The notes beneath the pieces were generated by a model. The model worked only from the letters and a program-made list of their open reading frames with translations. It did no database searches and was not told the DNA's origin. From Candidatus Babelota bacterium (GTDB lineage Bacteria > Babelota > Babeliae > Babelales > Vermiphilaceae): a stretch of 64,000 bases of DNA. How positions within the stretch are numbered: the stretch's first letter is position 1; each line of letters begins with the position of its first letter. Of this stretch, positions 1 to 8,752 are shown in pieces. The stretch lies in the NCBI GenBank assembly GCA_029262615.1, contig JAJCZD010000011.1, forward strand, positions 1-64,000. The letters are read 5' to 3'. The translations under genes were made by a program, and so were the position numbers.

Positions 1-150
1 ATTGTATCGTCCCATTAAAAACTAGCTTCATTATGTATTGATCGTAGCAAAAAATGTAAAAATTTACCATTACCCCTTCAAAAGTTGATTTTTTACTTTA
101 TACTTTAATGATATCTTACGAAAATAACATATAACAAATAGAGGAACACT

Positions 151-684
151 ATGAGCAAGAATTTTGTTTTTGCATTAACCTTATTAATTTCAGCAGCGGC
201 TAGTGCAATGGAAGATCCTCTGTCTTCCTTCACTTTAGGTTCATCTGCAGAAGTAGTAACGGTAGGAACACCAACTTTACCGACAACAAATGTAGTAAAA
301 GAAGTATCAAAAGTGGTTATAGCTTCAGCAAAAGAAAAGAAAACCGCTGTTGCAGCTGCAACATCTAAAGCAGTTGAAATAGTTGGTCAAGGTTCAAACG
401 GCCTTGCAGGCCGTTTGGCTACACCATTTGTCTGGATCGCAAGAAAAACTAAAAATGGCGTTGTAGTAACCAAAGATGGTGTTGTTAGTTCTGCAATTGC
501 AGTAAAAAATGCCCCAGGACGATATATCCAATGGTGCAAGGATGATACACTAAAAGCCGGTGCGATTACAGCTGGTGCTCTTGTTGTAGCTGGAGCTGCT
601 TTGTATGTTGCTTATAATTGGTACCAACAGCAAAAAACAGAAAAAAAACGAGCACAAGAATTATTGAATCCATATTCTGAATAA
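151..684 (+). CDS. Small secreted or membrane-anchored protein of unknown function
   Basis: I do not recognise a family. The 177-residue product begins with a Sec signal peptide (about residues 1-19, ending A-S-A followed by Met-Glu). The middle is Ala/Val/Lys rich, and one hydrophobic stretch rich in Ala, Gly and Val lies near residues 130-152, just before a charged tail. The mature protein may therefore be anchored by its C-terminus or insert into a membrane. A GAGGAA ribosome site precedes the ATG. The gene stands alone and is followed by a strong intrinsic terminator. Being secreted and small is shared with many genes in this window; the function is unknown. Confidence 0.75.
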   Translation: MSKNFVFALTLLISAAASAMEDPLSSFTLGSSAEVVTVGTPTLPTTNVVKEVSKVVIASAKEKKTAVAAATSKAVEIVGQGSNGLAGRLATPFVWIARKTKNGVVVTKDGVVSSAIAVKNAPGRYIQWCKDDTLKAGAITAGALVVAGAALYVAYNWYQQQKTEKKRAQELLNPYSE

Positions 685-709
685 ATAATTCTTAGTTAAG
701 TTTATATAA

Positions 710-734
710 GGCGCTCGAAAGGGCGTCTTTTTTT
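710..734 (+). terminator. Rho-independent terminator
   Basis: A seven-pair stem (GGCGCTC with GGGCGTC, including G-U pairs) closes a GAAA tetraloop and is followed directly by seven T residues. It terminates the upstream secreted-protein gene just before the Fe-S scaffold gene begins. Confidence 0.85.
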
Positions 735-735
735 A

Positions 736-744
736 TGCTATACT
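736..744 (+). promoter_or_regulatory. Extended -10 promoter (TGcTATACT) for the Fe-S scaffold gene
   Basis: TGC followed by TATACT forms an extended -10 element with no evident -35 box. Its expected start point, about seven bases downstream, falls on or next to the ATG at 752, so the transcript may be leaderless. The element lies immediately after the terminator T-run. This is inferred from consensus only. Confidence 0.45.
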
Positions 745-751
745 CTTGAGC

Positions 752-1138
752 ATGAAGGATATAAAACTTTACCAAGCAAAATTACGTGACCATTACCAAA
801 ATCCACGCTACAAAGGGATACTTGAGCAAGCAGACTTTACCTCTGATCGTTTTAATCCATCCTGTGGAGATAAGATTATTTTTCAAGGCGTTATAAAAGA
901 CAATAAAATTATTAACGTTGCATTTGATGGTAAAGGTTGCATGCTCAGTCTAGCTTCTGCATCATTGCTTGCTGAGTTTGTGATAGGTAAAAAAGTTAAT
1001 GACATTCTGGCTTTTGATAAAAATATTATGTTTAAACTCGTTAATTTTACATTAGGACCAACAAGAGCGCAATGCATTTTGTTACCGCTGCAAGCACTCC
1101 AATCGGGCCTGCAAAACTATTTGAACTCTCATGCTTGA
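752..1138 (+). CDS. Fe-S cluster assembly scaffold, SufU/IscU/NifU N-terminal type
   Basis: The product is a small scaffold on which Fe-S clusters are assembled or transferred. In 128 residues it has all three ligand cysteines of the family: C38 in N-P-S-C-G-D (with D40), C63 in G-K-G-C, and C108 in T-R-A-Q-C. The spacing fits IscU/SufU. An in-frame TTG six bases upstream is possible, but the ATG at 752 is preferred. No ribosome site is visible, consistent with a leaderless message. The end overlaps the nurA-like gene by 8 bases, so the two are probably co-transcribed. No cysteine desulfurase is adjacent, so its sulfur donor must be encoded elsewhere. Confidence 0.85.
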   Translation: MKDIKLYQAKLRDHYQNPRYKGILEQADFTSDRFNPSCGDKIIFQGVIKDNKIINVAFDGKGCMLSLASASLLAEFVIGKKVNDILAFDKNIMFKLVNFTLGPTRAQCILLPLQALQSGLQNYLNSHA

Positions 1139-2237
1139 CCGAGCAAAATTATTAAGGCAGCTTGAATCTCAAGCAGATGATTTGTTCATTGATTATTCGA
1201 ACGAATTTAGTTTAGCCAAAAAAATATGGCATGAAATTGCAAATGACCCATTATTTATCCACAAAATCAAAACGATTAGTGCGCCATGGTTATTACCAAG
1301 TTGGTCAGGTAAATTGGATACTACTGTTTCTATCCAGACAAGTAAGAAGAAATATACGGCATTTGCTGTTGACGGCTCACAAGTTTACCCCGATAAACAT
1401 CAAGGAACAACCTGTTATTTAATTAATATTGGCGCGGTTTGTATTTGGTATGGCCAGCCAAAACCAGTTTGGCTTTGGTCTGAGCCCTATGTGTTTGTTA
1501 ATGAGCAAAAGGAATTCGATTGTTCTCCAGAGGAATTGGTTAACTGCCGGCGTCAAGAATTAGAATTGAAAATTGGTTTAGCCCAAGCCCAAGATAAAAT
1601 AGACCAAGATGGATTGTTCTTATTTGATGGGTCATTAATTTTTTGGCATCTGGAAGCAAAAGGGCCACAGCTTAAACATCGCTTTTTAGCTTGTTATTTA
1701 ACATTGCTTTCTCAATTTCAAAAAAAACGTATTCTGCATGCGGGTTATATTAGTTTGCCAAAGAGTAAGGAGCTTGCAAATTTGGTACGGGTGGCCTTGT
1801 GCGAATTTGATTGCTCTCGTGATGATTACAAACAAATTGAGCATGTTAATGATGCAACCATCTGCAATGGGTTTTTACAACCTGGCCAGCGCACAATCGT
1901 ATTCAAGCATAACTCTCCCTTAATGCAATCATATCCCGAGTCATTACAACCATTCTTTTTTTATATGCATGTAGGTAATGAGATTGGCAGAGTAGAAATT
2001 CCGGCATGGATTGCACAGGATGATGCATTGGTGAGCCATGTGTGCAGGATTATTTTAGATCAATGCCAGAAAGGTAATGGCTATCCAGTAGTGCTTGCCG
2101 AATCTCATGAGCAGGCCGTGGTCAAAGGGCCAGATCGTGAATTTTTTTATCATCTGATTACTAAGTTTGGTTTTGACAAAAATAAAACGATGATCAGGTC
2201 ACAAAAAAGTTTAAAAAAACGTGGCATTGGCATCTAA
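1131..2237 (+). CDS. nurA: NurA-domain nuclease
   Basis: NurA proteins are Mn-dependent 5'-3' exonucleases that act in DNA-end resection, usually with a HerA ATPase. The 368-residue product shows the family signature: an Asp-Gly-Ser at residues 81-83 after a hydrophobic strand, a second Asp-Gly-Ser-Leu at 166-169, and a late A-E-S-H-E-Q-A segment resembling the conserved His motif. It starts 8 bases inside the Fe-S scaffold gene. No HerA-like gene is present in the window. The call rests on motif recognition; fold assignment is fairly secure, partner and biological role are not. Confidence 0.72.
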   Translation: MLDRAKLLRQLESQADDLFIDYSNEFSLAKKIWHEIANDPLFIHKIKTISAPWLLPSWSGKLDTTVSIQTSKKKYTAFAVDGSQVYPDKHQGTTCYLINIGAVCIWYGQPKPVWLWSEPYVFVNEQKEFDCSPEELVNCRRQELELKIGLAQAQDKIDQDGLFLFDGSLIFWHLEAKGPQLKHRFLACYLTLLSQFQKKRILHAGYISLPKSKELANLVRVALCEFDCSRDDYKQIEHVNDATICNGFLQPGQRTIVFKHNSPLMQSYPESLQPFFFYMHVGNEIGRVEIPAWIAQDDALVSHVCRIILDQCQKGNGYPVVLAESHEQAVVKGPDREFFYHLITKFGFDKNKTMIRSQKSLKKRGIGI

Positions 2238-2313
2238 CCCATTTGCGAATTTACCAATTTACTTTACTCTTAAATAAAATTTTCTATAGCAGAGAGCAAA
2301 AAAGGGCTACATT

Positions 2314-3036
2314 ATGAAAAAGATGCTACTGATTTTTAATTTCTTTTTTCTCACCGTTTTTACAATGGATTCATTAAAAAATGAAAATCATTTTGGAACC
2401 AATATAAGTAGTTCCAGTAGCTCTTATAGTGATAGTGAATCTAGTGGGTCATATTCATCAGATGATGAAACAAGAGCAGCAATTACTGATTTACAGGGAG
2501 CTGTTGGTGATGGTTGCAAGGTAGGCCAAAAAGTAGTGTCTCTTACTGAGGTTATGACTTGGTTTTCGCTAGATTTGATAGCAATTGATAGTCAATTAGA
2601 AGATCATATTACGACCTATTCAACAAAAAGGAAAGTTTATGAGAACAACCTATTATGTATGGCTAAGGTTTTGGTGTAACAACAGGAGCAGATAAAAAGA
2701 TTGGAAAAACAGGATAAAAAGCGACAAAAAGAAATAGAACAATTAACAGAAACATTAGTAATTGAACTAACAAAATATGAAGCTGAACGGAGTTATCGTC
2801 AATTAAATACTTTGCGTGATCAATACCAGCAAAGGAAAGGGCCATCAGAATCAGAAAATTCAGCAGAATTATTAAAAATAACCGCACTCGCTGCTTCTCC
2901 GCAACCTGTAGATAGCCCAAGAAATGAAAGAAAAAATCACCGGTTATCTTTAGATGGAAAAGAATTGGAAAAACGGACTAGCCGAATATCTTTGTTTCGA
3001 AAAAAGAAGCCTAGAAGAAAAAACAAAAAAAAGTAA
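2314..3036 (+). pseudogene. Secreted coiled-coil protein interrupted by one in-frame TAA
   Basis: The reading frame starts with a signal peptide (residues 1-19, then Met-Asp), continues into a Ser-rich acidic stretch, and meets a TAA at 2677-2679. The same frame stays open without a shift for another 119 codons. It encodes a Gln/Lys/Glu-rich coiled coil and ends in a strongly basic tail (R-K-K-K-P-R-R-K region). The codons after the stop are CAA CAG GAG CAG, so a single C-to-T change of a CAA would create the stop. A nonsense-mutated gene is the simplest reading. Translation restart at an internal TTG (2701) or readthrough are alternatives. No family recognised. Confidence 0.7.
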
Positions 3037-3062
3037 AAAAACCAATATTGTGAGTTTTTTTT
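3035..3062 (+). terminator. Probable intrinsic terminator
   Basis: A run of A ending in C pairs with G followed by eight T across an 11-base loop. It overlaps the stop codon of the interrupted secreted-protein gene. The stem is A-T rich, so it is weaker than the other terminators here. Confidence 0.5.
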
Positions 3063-3100
3063 CTATTTGCTAGAGTAATATTATAACTAGAGGTGTATTA

Positions 3101-4057
3101 ATGAAAAAATTATTATTTCTTTTATCTTTACTCGCATTGCAAAATTTCTCAATGGATTGGTCTGAAAACATTTCAGAAAATCTAACCGCGGAAAATCTAA
3201 AAACCGCTGCTTTGGTTACCATTAGTGGTATTGTTCTTTGGGATCGTTACAAAGCATGGCGAACTCCAAAACCAATTGTTTCAGGGGTTGATACGAGCAA
3301 TTTCGTAACAAAACAACAGGTGCGAAATTTAGTTACGAAAGATCAGTTAACTGGTTTGGTAACTTCAAATGACTTACAAACTCAATTGCAAGCATTACAA
3401 ATCGATACAAGTAGTTTTGCTTCTCAGCAAGACCTTGCACAGTCAAGAGCACAGATTCAACCAAAAAAATTTGCAGAAGGATCATCTGCTGAGAGATCAG
3501 ATAAAAGTGTTTTTATAACTAACCAAGAATTACATCAAAAAATTCAAGGACTGATGGTTTTAACTGGCGAAGAAGGTGCCTTTATGCAAATGTTAACTAA
3601 GATGGAGCAAGGGTGGAAAAGCCATGATGAGAAAATTCAAAATATGAAAACGGTACTAGCTGGAGTTGGGCCAGTAATTAATAGTCCTCGATTTAAAAAA
3701 TTTTTTGAAACTATTCAATCCAGTAAAACCCCCGGTGTACCATTAGATGTACCAATCCCTTCAGAAGATGATGGCCAAGATGAGAATGAAATAGAAGAAC
3801 TTAGAGAACAAATAAATGGTTTATTAACTTTTTTTAATAGTGTTCCCGCAATTCAGAAAAATCCTCAGTTTAAAAAATTATATGCCCAAATTATATCGGA
3901 GGGTTACTCTTCAGGATCTGACTTGGAAATAGAAGATTATTATGACGAAGATTCAGGTTCAGAGAGCGTAGATCCATCAGATGATGCGCAAACCTCTCCT
4001 CCAGATTCTCCAACTGAGCTAAAAAGAACTATACAAGAAAGCTCCACCGAAACTTAA
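3101..4057 (+). CDS. Secreted coiled-coil protein of unknown function
   Basis: The 318-residue product has a signal peptide (about residues 1-18, ending F-S followed by Met-Asp). A short hydrophobic helix near residues 32-46 (T-A-A-L-V-T-I-S-G-I-V-L-W) could act as a membrane anchor. A Gln-rich helical middle follows, and the C-terminal 60 residues are strongly acidic and Ser/Pro-rich. The segment N-S-P-R-F-K-K-F-F recurs in altered form about 70 residues later (K-N-P-Q-F-K-K-L-Y), suggesting an internal duplication. Same strand and style as its neighbours on both sides. No family recognised. Confidence 0.75.
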   Translation: MKKLLFLLSLLALQNFSMDWSENISENLTAENLKTAALVTISGIVLWDRYKAWRTPKPIVSGVDTSNFVTKQQVRNLVTKDQLTGLVTSNDLQTQLQALQIDTSSFASQQDLAQSRAQIQPKKFAEGSSAERSDKSVFITNQELHQKIQGLMVLTGEEGAFMQMLTKMEQGWKSHDEKIQNMKTVLAGVGPVINSPRFKKFFETIQSSKTPGVPLDVPIPSEDDGQDENEIEELREQINGLLTFFNSVPAIQKNPQFKKLYAQIISEGYSSGSDLEIEDYYDEDSGSESVDPSDDAQTSPPDSPTELKRTIQESSTET

Positions 4058-4139
4058 TTTTCTACTAAAAAACTAATTTAGGTTTCAATTATTGCATTTT
4101 GTAACTAAAATTGTTTAGAGTTTGTGCAGGGGGATAGGC

Positions 4140-4775
4140 ATGAACTATTTTATTATTTCTATTACGTTTTTTATTATACCTTTATTTGGCATGCAACAAG
4201 AAAATAAATTATTACTTGGCATCCATCAAGAAACTAAATTATTAAAAAGAAAACAAAAAAAACAGCAACGGGGTCTGCAAAAAATAAAAAAACAAATTGG
4301 AGATGGAGACTTAACCCTTAATGGAGACCCAATGTCTGTGTTTGCTGCTATTACTAATTTACAAGATACTACTCAATCCTTTTCTGATCGTGAATTAAAG
4401 TTAATTAAAGCAGTGGTGATGTTAGATAAAAAAGCTAAAGAACAAAAAGAACTATTGAGCCTGCAAGGGCAAGAAATCCATATACTAAAGGTTCAATTGG
4501 AACGATTGGCAGGAATTTTTTTATTAGATAAAACTAATAGTTTGCCGGTTTTATCAAGAAAGCAAAAAGAAAGAACATGTCTTTTTGCTTTGCCTCAAAG
4601 AACAAGTAGCGATTCCTCAGGGTCAGATCCTCATATTCCCGATGAGCCAGAGCTAGTAATACCTCTTCAAAAACAACATACGATTGAGGATTTAACTCCT
4701 TTGAGTACACCGGAGGGTACACAAAGAAAGAAAAAAAGAAAGAAGAAAAAAAAGGTTATCCAAGAAAGCGTTTAA
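4140..4775 (+). CDS. Secreted coiled-coil protein with polylysine tail
   Basis: The ATG at 4140 is chosen because AGGGGG lies six bases upstream and a signal peptide follows at once (about residues 1-17, then Met-Gln-Gln). The mature protein is Lys/Gln-rich and helical, has a Ser/Asp/Pro-rich linker, and ends in a dense Lys/Arg cluster just before the last few residues. The 3' end overlaps the convergent dnaJ gene by 20 bases. It resembles the interrupted gene at 2314 in layout (signal peptide, coiled coil, basic tail). No family recognised. The basic tail could bind nucleic acid or serve as a nuclear-import signal in a host, which is inference. Confidence 0.75.
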   Translation: MNYFIISITFFIIPLFGMQQENKLLLGIHQETKLLKRKQKKQQRGLQKIKKQIGDGDLTLNGDPMSVFAAITNLQDTTQSFSDRELKLIKAVVMLDKKAKEQKELLSLQGQEIHILKVQLERLAGIFLLDKTNSLPVLSRKQKERTCLFALPQRTSSDSSGSDPHIPDEPELVIPLQKQHTIEDLTPLSTPEGTQRKKKRKKKKKVIQESV

Positions 4776-5880
4776 AAAAACCGGTAATGCCGCCTTCAGT
4801 GTTTTCTATATCAGTACCAACTATTTTTGAGTACTCCTGCAATAACTTTTTTGCTTCTGGATCGATCTTTTTTGGAATATGGCATTTGGTAATAATAACA
4901 AAGTTACCACGGGTGTTGTTGCGTAACTTTTCAAATCCTTTACCTGCAATGATCAGTTCTTTACCAATAGGACATCCTTTTGGGACTTTAACTGAATGCT
5001 TGGTACCATCAATTGACTCAACTTCTATTTGACATCCAAAAACTAATTGTGGGTACGTAAGCATAACCGAGGTGACTAGATTGTCATCAATCCGTTTAAA
5101 CTTTTTATCTGGTTGGATTTTGATGCGTAAAAACAAACTTCCAGATGGTCCGCCAAAGATTCCTGCGTCCCCTTTACCAGGAATACGCAATTCAGCACCA
5201 TCAAAAATTCCTTTTGGAACGGTGACAGAAAATTTATCATACACTTGTTTGCGTGATTGCCCTTTACATTCTGGGCATGGTGAGGAAATGATAAAACCTT
5301 GGCCGGCACATGCACCGCACGTTTGCGAATACATAAAAAAACCTTGCCGCATTTGCACTTGCCCCATTCCTTGGCACTTGTTGCATTGTTGCGCTTTGGT
5401 TCCTTTTTTTGCACCTTTTGCATTACATGCTTTGCACGAAACAAAATGGTAATAACTAATATCTTTTTTTGTGCCAGTAAAGGCATCTTTTAATGAAATA
5501 GTAATTTCTTTATATAAATCATGGCCACGTTTTGGTTCTGGCCCAGTTGTGCGGCGGCGGCGGCCTTGACCACCAAAGATATCTCCAAAAATATCTCCAA
5601 AATGATCAAAGATATCGTCCATATTCATGTTGAACCCAGCCTGGCCTCCCATGCCACCCATTGGCGTGTGACCAAACTGATCGTATTGAGAACGTTTTTG
5701 TTGATTTGAGAGGACCTCATAGGCCTCTGCTGCTTCTTTGAACTTTTCTTCAGCCTCTTTATTATCTGGATTACGATCCGGGTGATATTTGAGAGCTAAT
5801 TTTCGGTATGCTTTTTTGATTTCTTCTTGGGTTGCTCCTTTTGGAACACCCAAAATTTCATAATAATCTCGTTTTGCCAT
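4756..5880 (-). CDS. dnaJ: Chaperone DnaJ (Hsp40)
   Basis: DnaJ is the co-chaperone that delivers unfolded proteins to DnaK and stimulates its ATPase. The 374-residue product has the complete classical layout: a J domain with H-P-D at residues 33-35, a Gly/Phe/Met-rich linker, four CxxCxGx(G) zinc-binding repeats between about 150 and 215, and two C-terminal substrate-binding domains. The fourth repeat ends in Ser instead of Gly. No dnaK or grpE is adjacent, and no CIRCE-type operator was seen upstream. Confidence 0.97.
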   Translation of the reverse strand: MAKRDYYEILGVPKGATQEEIKKAYRKLALKYHPDRNPDNKEAEEKFKEAAEAYEVLSNQQKRSQYDQFGHTPMGGMGGQAGFNMNMDDIFDHFGDIFGDIFGGQGRRRRTTGPEPKRGHDLYKEITISLKDAFTGTKKDISYYHFVSCKACNAKGAKKGTKAQQCNKCQGMGQVQMRQGFFMYSQTCGACAGQGFIISSPCPECKGQSRKQVYDKFSVTVPKGIFDGAELRIPGKGDAGIFGGPSGSLFLRIKIQPDKKFKRIDDNLVTSVMLTYPQLVFGCQIEVESIDGTKHSVKVPKGCPIGKELIIAGKGFEKLRNNTRGNFVIITKCHIPKKIDPEAKKLLQEYSKIVGTDIENTEGGITGFFKRFLG

Positions 5881-5965
5881 AATTTTTTACTAGATCTAGA
5901 AATTGGTCTTATTTTTGTTGAATTATAGCATGAAAATGGGCTTTATACGAATTTTTGGACTGGTT

Positions 5966-5994
5966 TTGACGCAAATTAAACTTTTGTCTATACT
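5966..5994 (+). promoter_or_regulatory. Sigma70-type promoter TTGACG-N17-TATACT
   Basis: Near-consensus -35 (5966-5971) and -10 (5989-5994) boxes are separated by exactly 17 bases, about 43 bases upstream of the small secreted-protein gene at 6038. One of the clearest housekeeping promoters in the window. Confidence 0.75.
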
Positions 5995-6037
5995 CTCCAA
6001 AGTTAATTACCTAATTTCACCCCTAAAGGAAACGCTG

Positions 6038-6289
6038 ATGTATAAAACAATACTATTTTGTTCTTTACTGGTTGGTAGTCTCAAAGCGATGACAATTGGT
6101 CCAACATTCCAAGATAGGCGATACAATAAAGATACGATTGTTGATTTAGGTGATCAAATATCTGATGAAGGGAGAGATTTTGAAACCCCTTCTGGAAAAT
6201 TTCTGACATGGGATGTGCTTACTTTCTTATTCACTAAAAAAACATTAGAAGAAAAAGATGCTAGTAAATTAAAAGATTCTGAAGAGTAA
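6038..6289 (+). CDS. Small secreted protein of unknown function
   Basis: The frame is open from farther upstream, but the ATG at 6038 is chosen because it follows an AAAGGA ribosome site and a clear promoter, and opens with a signal peptide (residues 1-16, ending K-A, then Met-Thr). The mature part is about 66 residues, charged, with no cysteines and no family I recognise. It converges on the epimerase gene with a 10-base gap. Confidence 0.65.
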   Translation: MYKTILFCSLLVGSLKAMTIGPTFQDRRYNKDTIVDLGDQISDEGRDFETPSGKFLTWDVLTFLFTKKTLEEKDASKLKDSEE

Positions 6290-6299
6290 AATAAGATAG

Positions 6300-7268
6300 C
6301 TAATTTTGCAATTGAACTATTAATTGTTTAAATTGTGTGCAGTCAGCTTGTACGTTTTTAACATCACCTGGCCGCGCGGGTTGGAAAAAGGTTTCCTCAT
6401 GGTAATTAGGGAATTTTTTTTGTAATTGATCTCGCAGTTCTAATAAGTTAATACTTTTACCAGTTGCGATATTAAATACGTGTGCTTGCACAGATTTTTT
6501 TGGTGCTTGGCCAACCAATAAATTTGCAAAAACTACTTCTTCTACGGATACAAAATCTCTTGTTTGGCTACCATCACCAAAAATAGTAATTGGTTTGTTT
6601 TTTTTCATTTGGTCTGTAAATTTAGCCACAACACCGGCATATTGCGTATTTGGGTTTTGACGGGGGCCACAAACATTAAAATAACGCAATATGATCGTTG
6701 TAATATCAAAGTGTCTCGCATATTGAGTGCAATATAACTCACCCACTAGCTTTGACATGCCATATGGAGAGCTTGGATTGCACATATCAGTTTCTTTGTA
6801 GGTTGTATCTTTTGGCCCATAAACGGCACAAGAGGACGAAAATACAAAACGATCAACGTTATTTGCGCGCGCAGCTTCTAGTAAATTTACCGTTCCATCA
6901 ACATTAATCTCATGACATTTGTATGGTTGCTCAACCGATTCTGGTACCGAAATAAAGGCTGCCAAATGAAATATAATATCTTTATTTTTGGTTAGTTTGC
7001 TACACATTTGGGTATTGCAAATAGAGCCCTCTACAAAGGTTATTTTGTCTTTAAAGGGGTTAATATTTTCTAAAAAGCCGGAAGATAAATCATCTAAGAT
7101 AGTGACATTAGCCTCAAGTGCAACCAATTTTTCTGTTAGATGTGATCCTATAAAACCACAGCCACCAGTAACTAAGACGTTTTTATTTTTATAAAATGGT
7201 TGAAATTGTTTGTCCATGGTTGTTCCTAATAATGTTACAAAATAAAAGAGTGATGCTATTTTTTTCAT
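6300..7268 (-). CDS. NAD-dependent sugar-nucleotide epimerase/dehydratase with signal-peptide-like N-terminus
   Basis: An extended short-chain dehydrogenase acting on nucleotide sugars, most like UDP-glucose or UDP-GlcNAc 4-epimerases. The Rossmann motif T-G-G-C-G-F-I-G-S-H starts near residue 34, the catalytic Y-G-M-S-K (YxxxK) and preceding Ser-Ser-Ser are present, and length (322) is normal. The oddity is an N-terminal extension of about 20 residues that looks like the signal peptides of neighbouring secreted proteins (M-K-K, hydrophobic core, T-T then Met-Asp). It lies 43 bases downstream of the flavin oxidoreductase gene, probably in one operon. Exact substrate cannot be read from sequence. 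Confidence 0.88.
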   Translation of the reverse strand: MKKIASLFYFVTLLGTTMDKQFQPFYKNKNVLVTGGCGFIGSHLTEKLVALEANVTILDDLSSGFLENINPFKDKITFVEGSICNTQMCSKLTKNKDIIFHLAAFISVPESVEQPYKCHEINVDGTVNLLEAARANNVDRFVFSSSCAVYGPKDTTYKETDMCNPSSPYGMSKLVGELYCTQYARHFDITTIILRYFNVCGPRQNPNTQYAGVVAKFTDQMKKNKPITIFGDGSQTRDFVSVEEVVFANLLVGQAPKKSVQAHVFNIATGKSINLLELRDQLQKKFPNYHEETFFQPARPGDVKNVQADCTQFKQLIVQLQN

Positions 7269-7311
7269 TATGCTCTTAGGTCTAAAATTGTTGGTTAATT
7301 CTTCATAAAAA

Positions 7312-8676
7312 TTAACTGCTTATCCTCACTCCATTTTTTCTTTTTTTCTTGATATCTTTTTTTGGTTGCCAATATCTTTGTGCTGGTAAAATTAATAATT
7401 GATTCACCATATCTCTTCCATCCAAAACTGCTTCTTGCATGCTGGCATATTTCCAATGGCCGTATCGTCCAATTGAATAGATGTTGTTCTGGTGTAAATG
7501 GTTGTGTATTTTAGGTAAATTTGTCTCTCGCCATGCATCATAAATTACATAAGCATGAGATATAGGCATAATTTTTTTGGTCAAAATCTCACTATTTTTT
7601 ATTTCTAGTAATTCTTGAGCTTTTTTAATTGATTTTTTAGTTGTTTTTTGTATCCATGAGTTTGGTTTATTTATATGCGCAAACTCTCCGTATACTGACG
7701 AACATCCTCTAGGGGCCATGCTTTTTGAGAAATTATGATAAAAACCCATGCGATAAAAAGGAAATTTATCCTCAGGGAAATAGATCCAATGTTTATCAGA
7801 AAGATTTTCTCTGTTAATGCCGAGATTGAAGTTTATAACAGAGTTACAGATCAATTTATTTTGAGCTCGTTTTAAAAAATTGTTTGATCTTTCTTGTAGC
7901 AAGCCAAGTAAACAATCAAGAGGCATAGTTGAGACTAAGTGATCATATTTTTGGCGATGGCCGTTAGCAAAATAAACTAATTTATTTTTTGTATCAATTT
8001 TTGTGACCGTACAGTTTGTTTGTATCGGTTTTTTAACCTGCATGGCGAATTTTTGTACCCAAGAATGAATTCCGCCTTGTTTTGGGTACAAAAAATTGGC
8101 GTTATAGCCTACTGATTGTGTATTGCCAATAATCCCATCTACTATTTGCTCTAATGACGTTTGTGGGACAAACCTACCGGTCCAGCTGGCAGTGATCTTT
8201 TGCAGATTATAAGCGAAAATTTTTTGTTGATAGGGGTAAAAAAAATGTTTACCAAAACCATCACCAAAATTGGATTGCACCCATTGCAAGAATGTTTTTT
8301 GTTTTTTAATTTTTTTGCGCTTTACAAAACCTTCAATGCATTCTGCAATAACCTTTGTTGGTAGGCCTTGTAAATTAATTTGAAATGGATAAGCGCTGAA
8401 GGTATTGTGAGAATAGATAAATGATCTGCGGGTAATAGTATTTAAATTTTCAATACCAACTAATTCTTCAATTATCTTCCTGAAATAAATATCAGAAGTA
8501 TGGAGCAGATGGCCAGTGTAATCAAAGGTGAAACCATCTTGTTGAACCGATCGGCATAAACCGCCAATTTCTGATTCTTTTTCAAAAATAGAAAAATCAG
8601 AAAAACCTTTTTTTTCCAAATGATAAGCGGTTGAAAGGCCAGTCAAACCGGCCCCAATGATAACAATTTTTGCCAT
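7312..8676 (-). CDS. FAD-dependent amine-oxidase/UDP-galactopyranose-mutase-like oxidoreductase
   Basis: The 454-residue protein opens with a dinucleotide-binding motif (I-I-G-A-G-L-T-G-L-S), then E-K-E-S-E-I-G-G-L-C-R and a Y-T-G-H-L-L-H segment typical of NAD(P)-binding amine oxidoreductases that include UGM-like and protoporphyrinogen-oxidase-like enzymes. Unlike its downstream partner, the epimerase, it has no signal peptide. A clean promoter lies upstream at 8705-8733. With the epimerase and nearby glycosyltransferases it probably serves surface-polysaccharide synthesis. Whether it is a true galactofuranose-forming mutase is uncertain. Confidence 0.78.
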   Translation of the reverse strand: MAKIVIIGAGLTGLSTAYHLEKKGFSDFSIFEKESEIGGLCRSVQQDGFTFDYTGHLLHTSDIYFRKIIEELVGIENLNTITRRSFIYSHNTFSAYPFQINLQGLPTKVIAECIEGFVKRKKIKKQKTFLQWVQSNFGDGFGKHFFYPYQQKIFAYNLQKITASWTGRFVPQTSLEQIVDGIIGNTQSVGYNANFLYPKQGGIHSWVQKFAMQVKKPIQTNCTVTKIDTKNKLVYFANGHRQKYDHLVSTMPLDCLLGLLQERSNNFLKRAQNKLICNSVINFNLGINRENLSDKHWIYFPEDKFPFYRMGFYHNFSKSMAPRGCSSVYGEFAHINKPNSWIQKTTKKSIKKAQELLEIKNSEILTKKIMPISHAYVIYDAWRETNLPKIHNHLHQNNIYSIGRYGHWKYASMQEAVLDGRDMVNQLLILPAQRYWQPKKDIKKKRKNGVRISS

Positions 8677-8704
8677 GTACTCTCGCTGTTATTTTTGTTT
8701 CATC

Positions 8705-8733
8705 AGAATACTGATAAGAATGTATAAGGTCAA
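8705..8733 (-). promoter_or_regulatory. Promoter TTGACC-N17-TATTCT overlapped by a palindrome
   Basis: On the minus strand the -35 box lies at 8728-8733 and the -10 box at 8705-8710, with a 17-base spacer, upstream of the oxidoreductase-epimerase pair. A palindrome ATCAG-AATA-CTGAT (8702-8715) covers the -10 box and could be an operator. Confidence 0.65.
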
Positions 8734-8752
8734 AAAATGCAAGGTTATTTAC

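Noticed and set aside
2677-2679. Recoded stop (selenocysteine or similar) in the secreted coiled-coil gene
   Set aside because: The codon is TAA, which is not used for selenocysteine or pyrrolysine, and no recoding structure is seen. A nonsense mutation is simpler.
4756-5880. CIRCE-type heat-shock operator before dnaJ
   Set aside because: The TTAGCACTC/GAGTGCTAA pattern is absent from the short region upstream.
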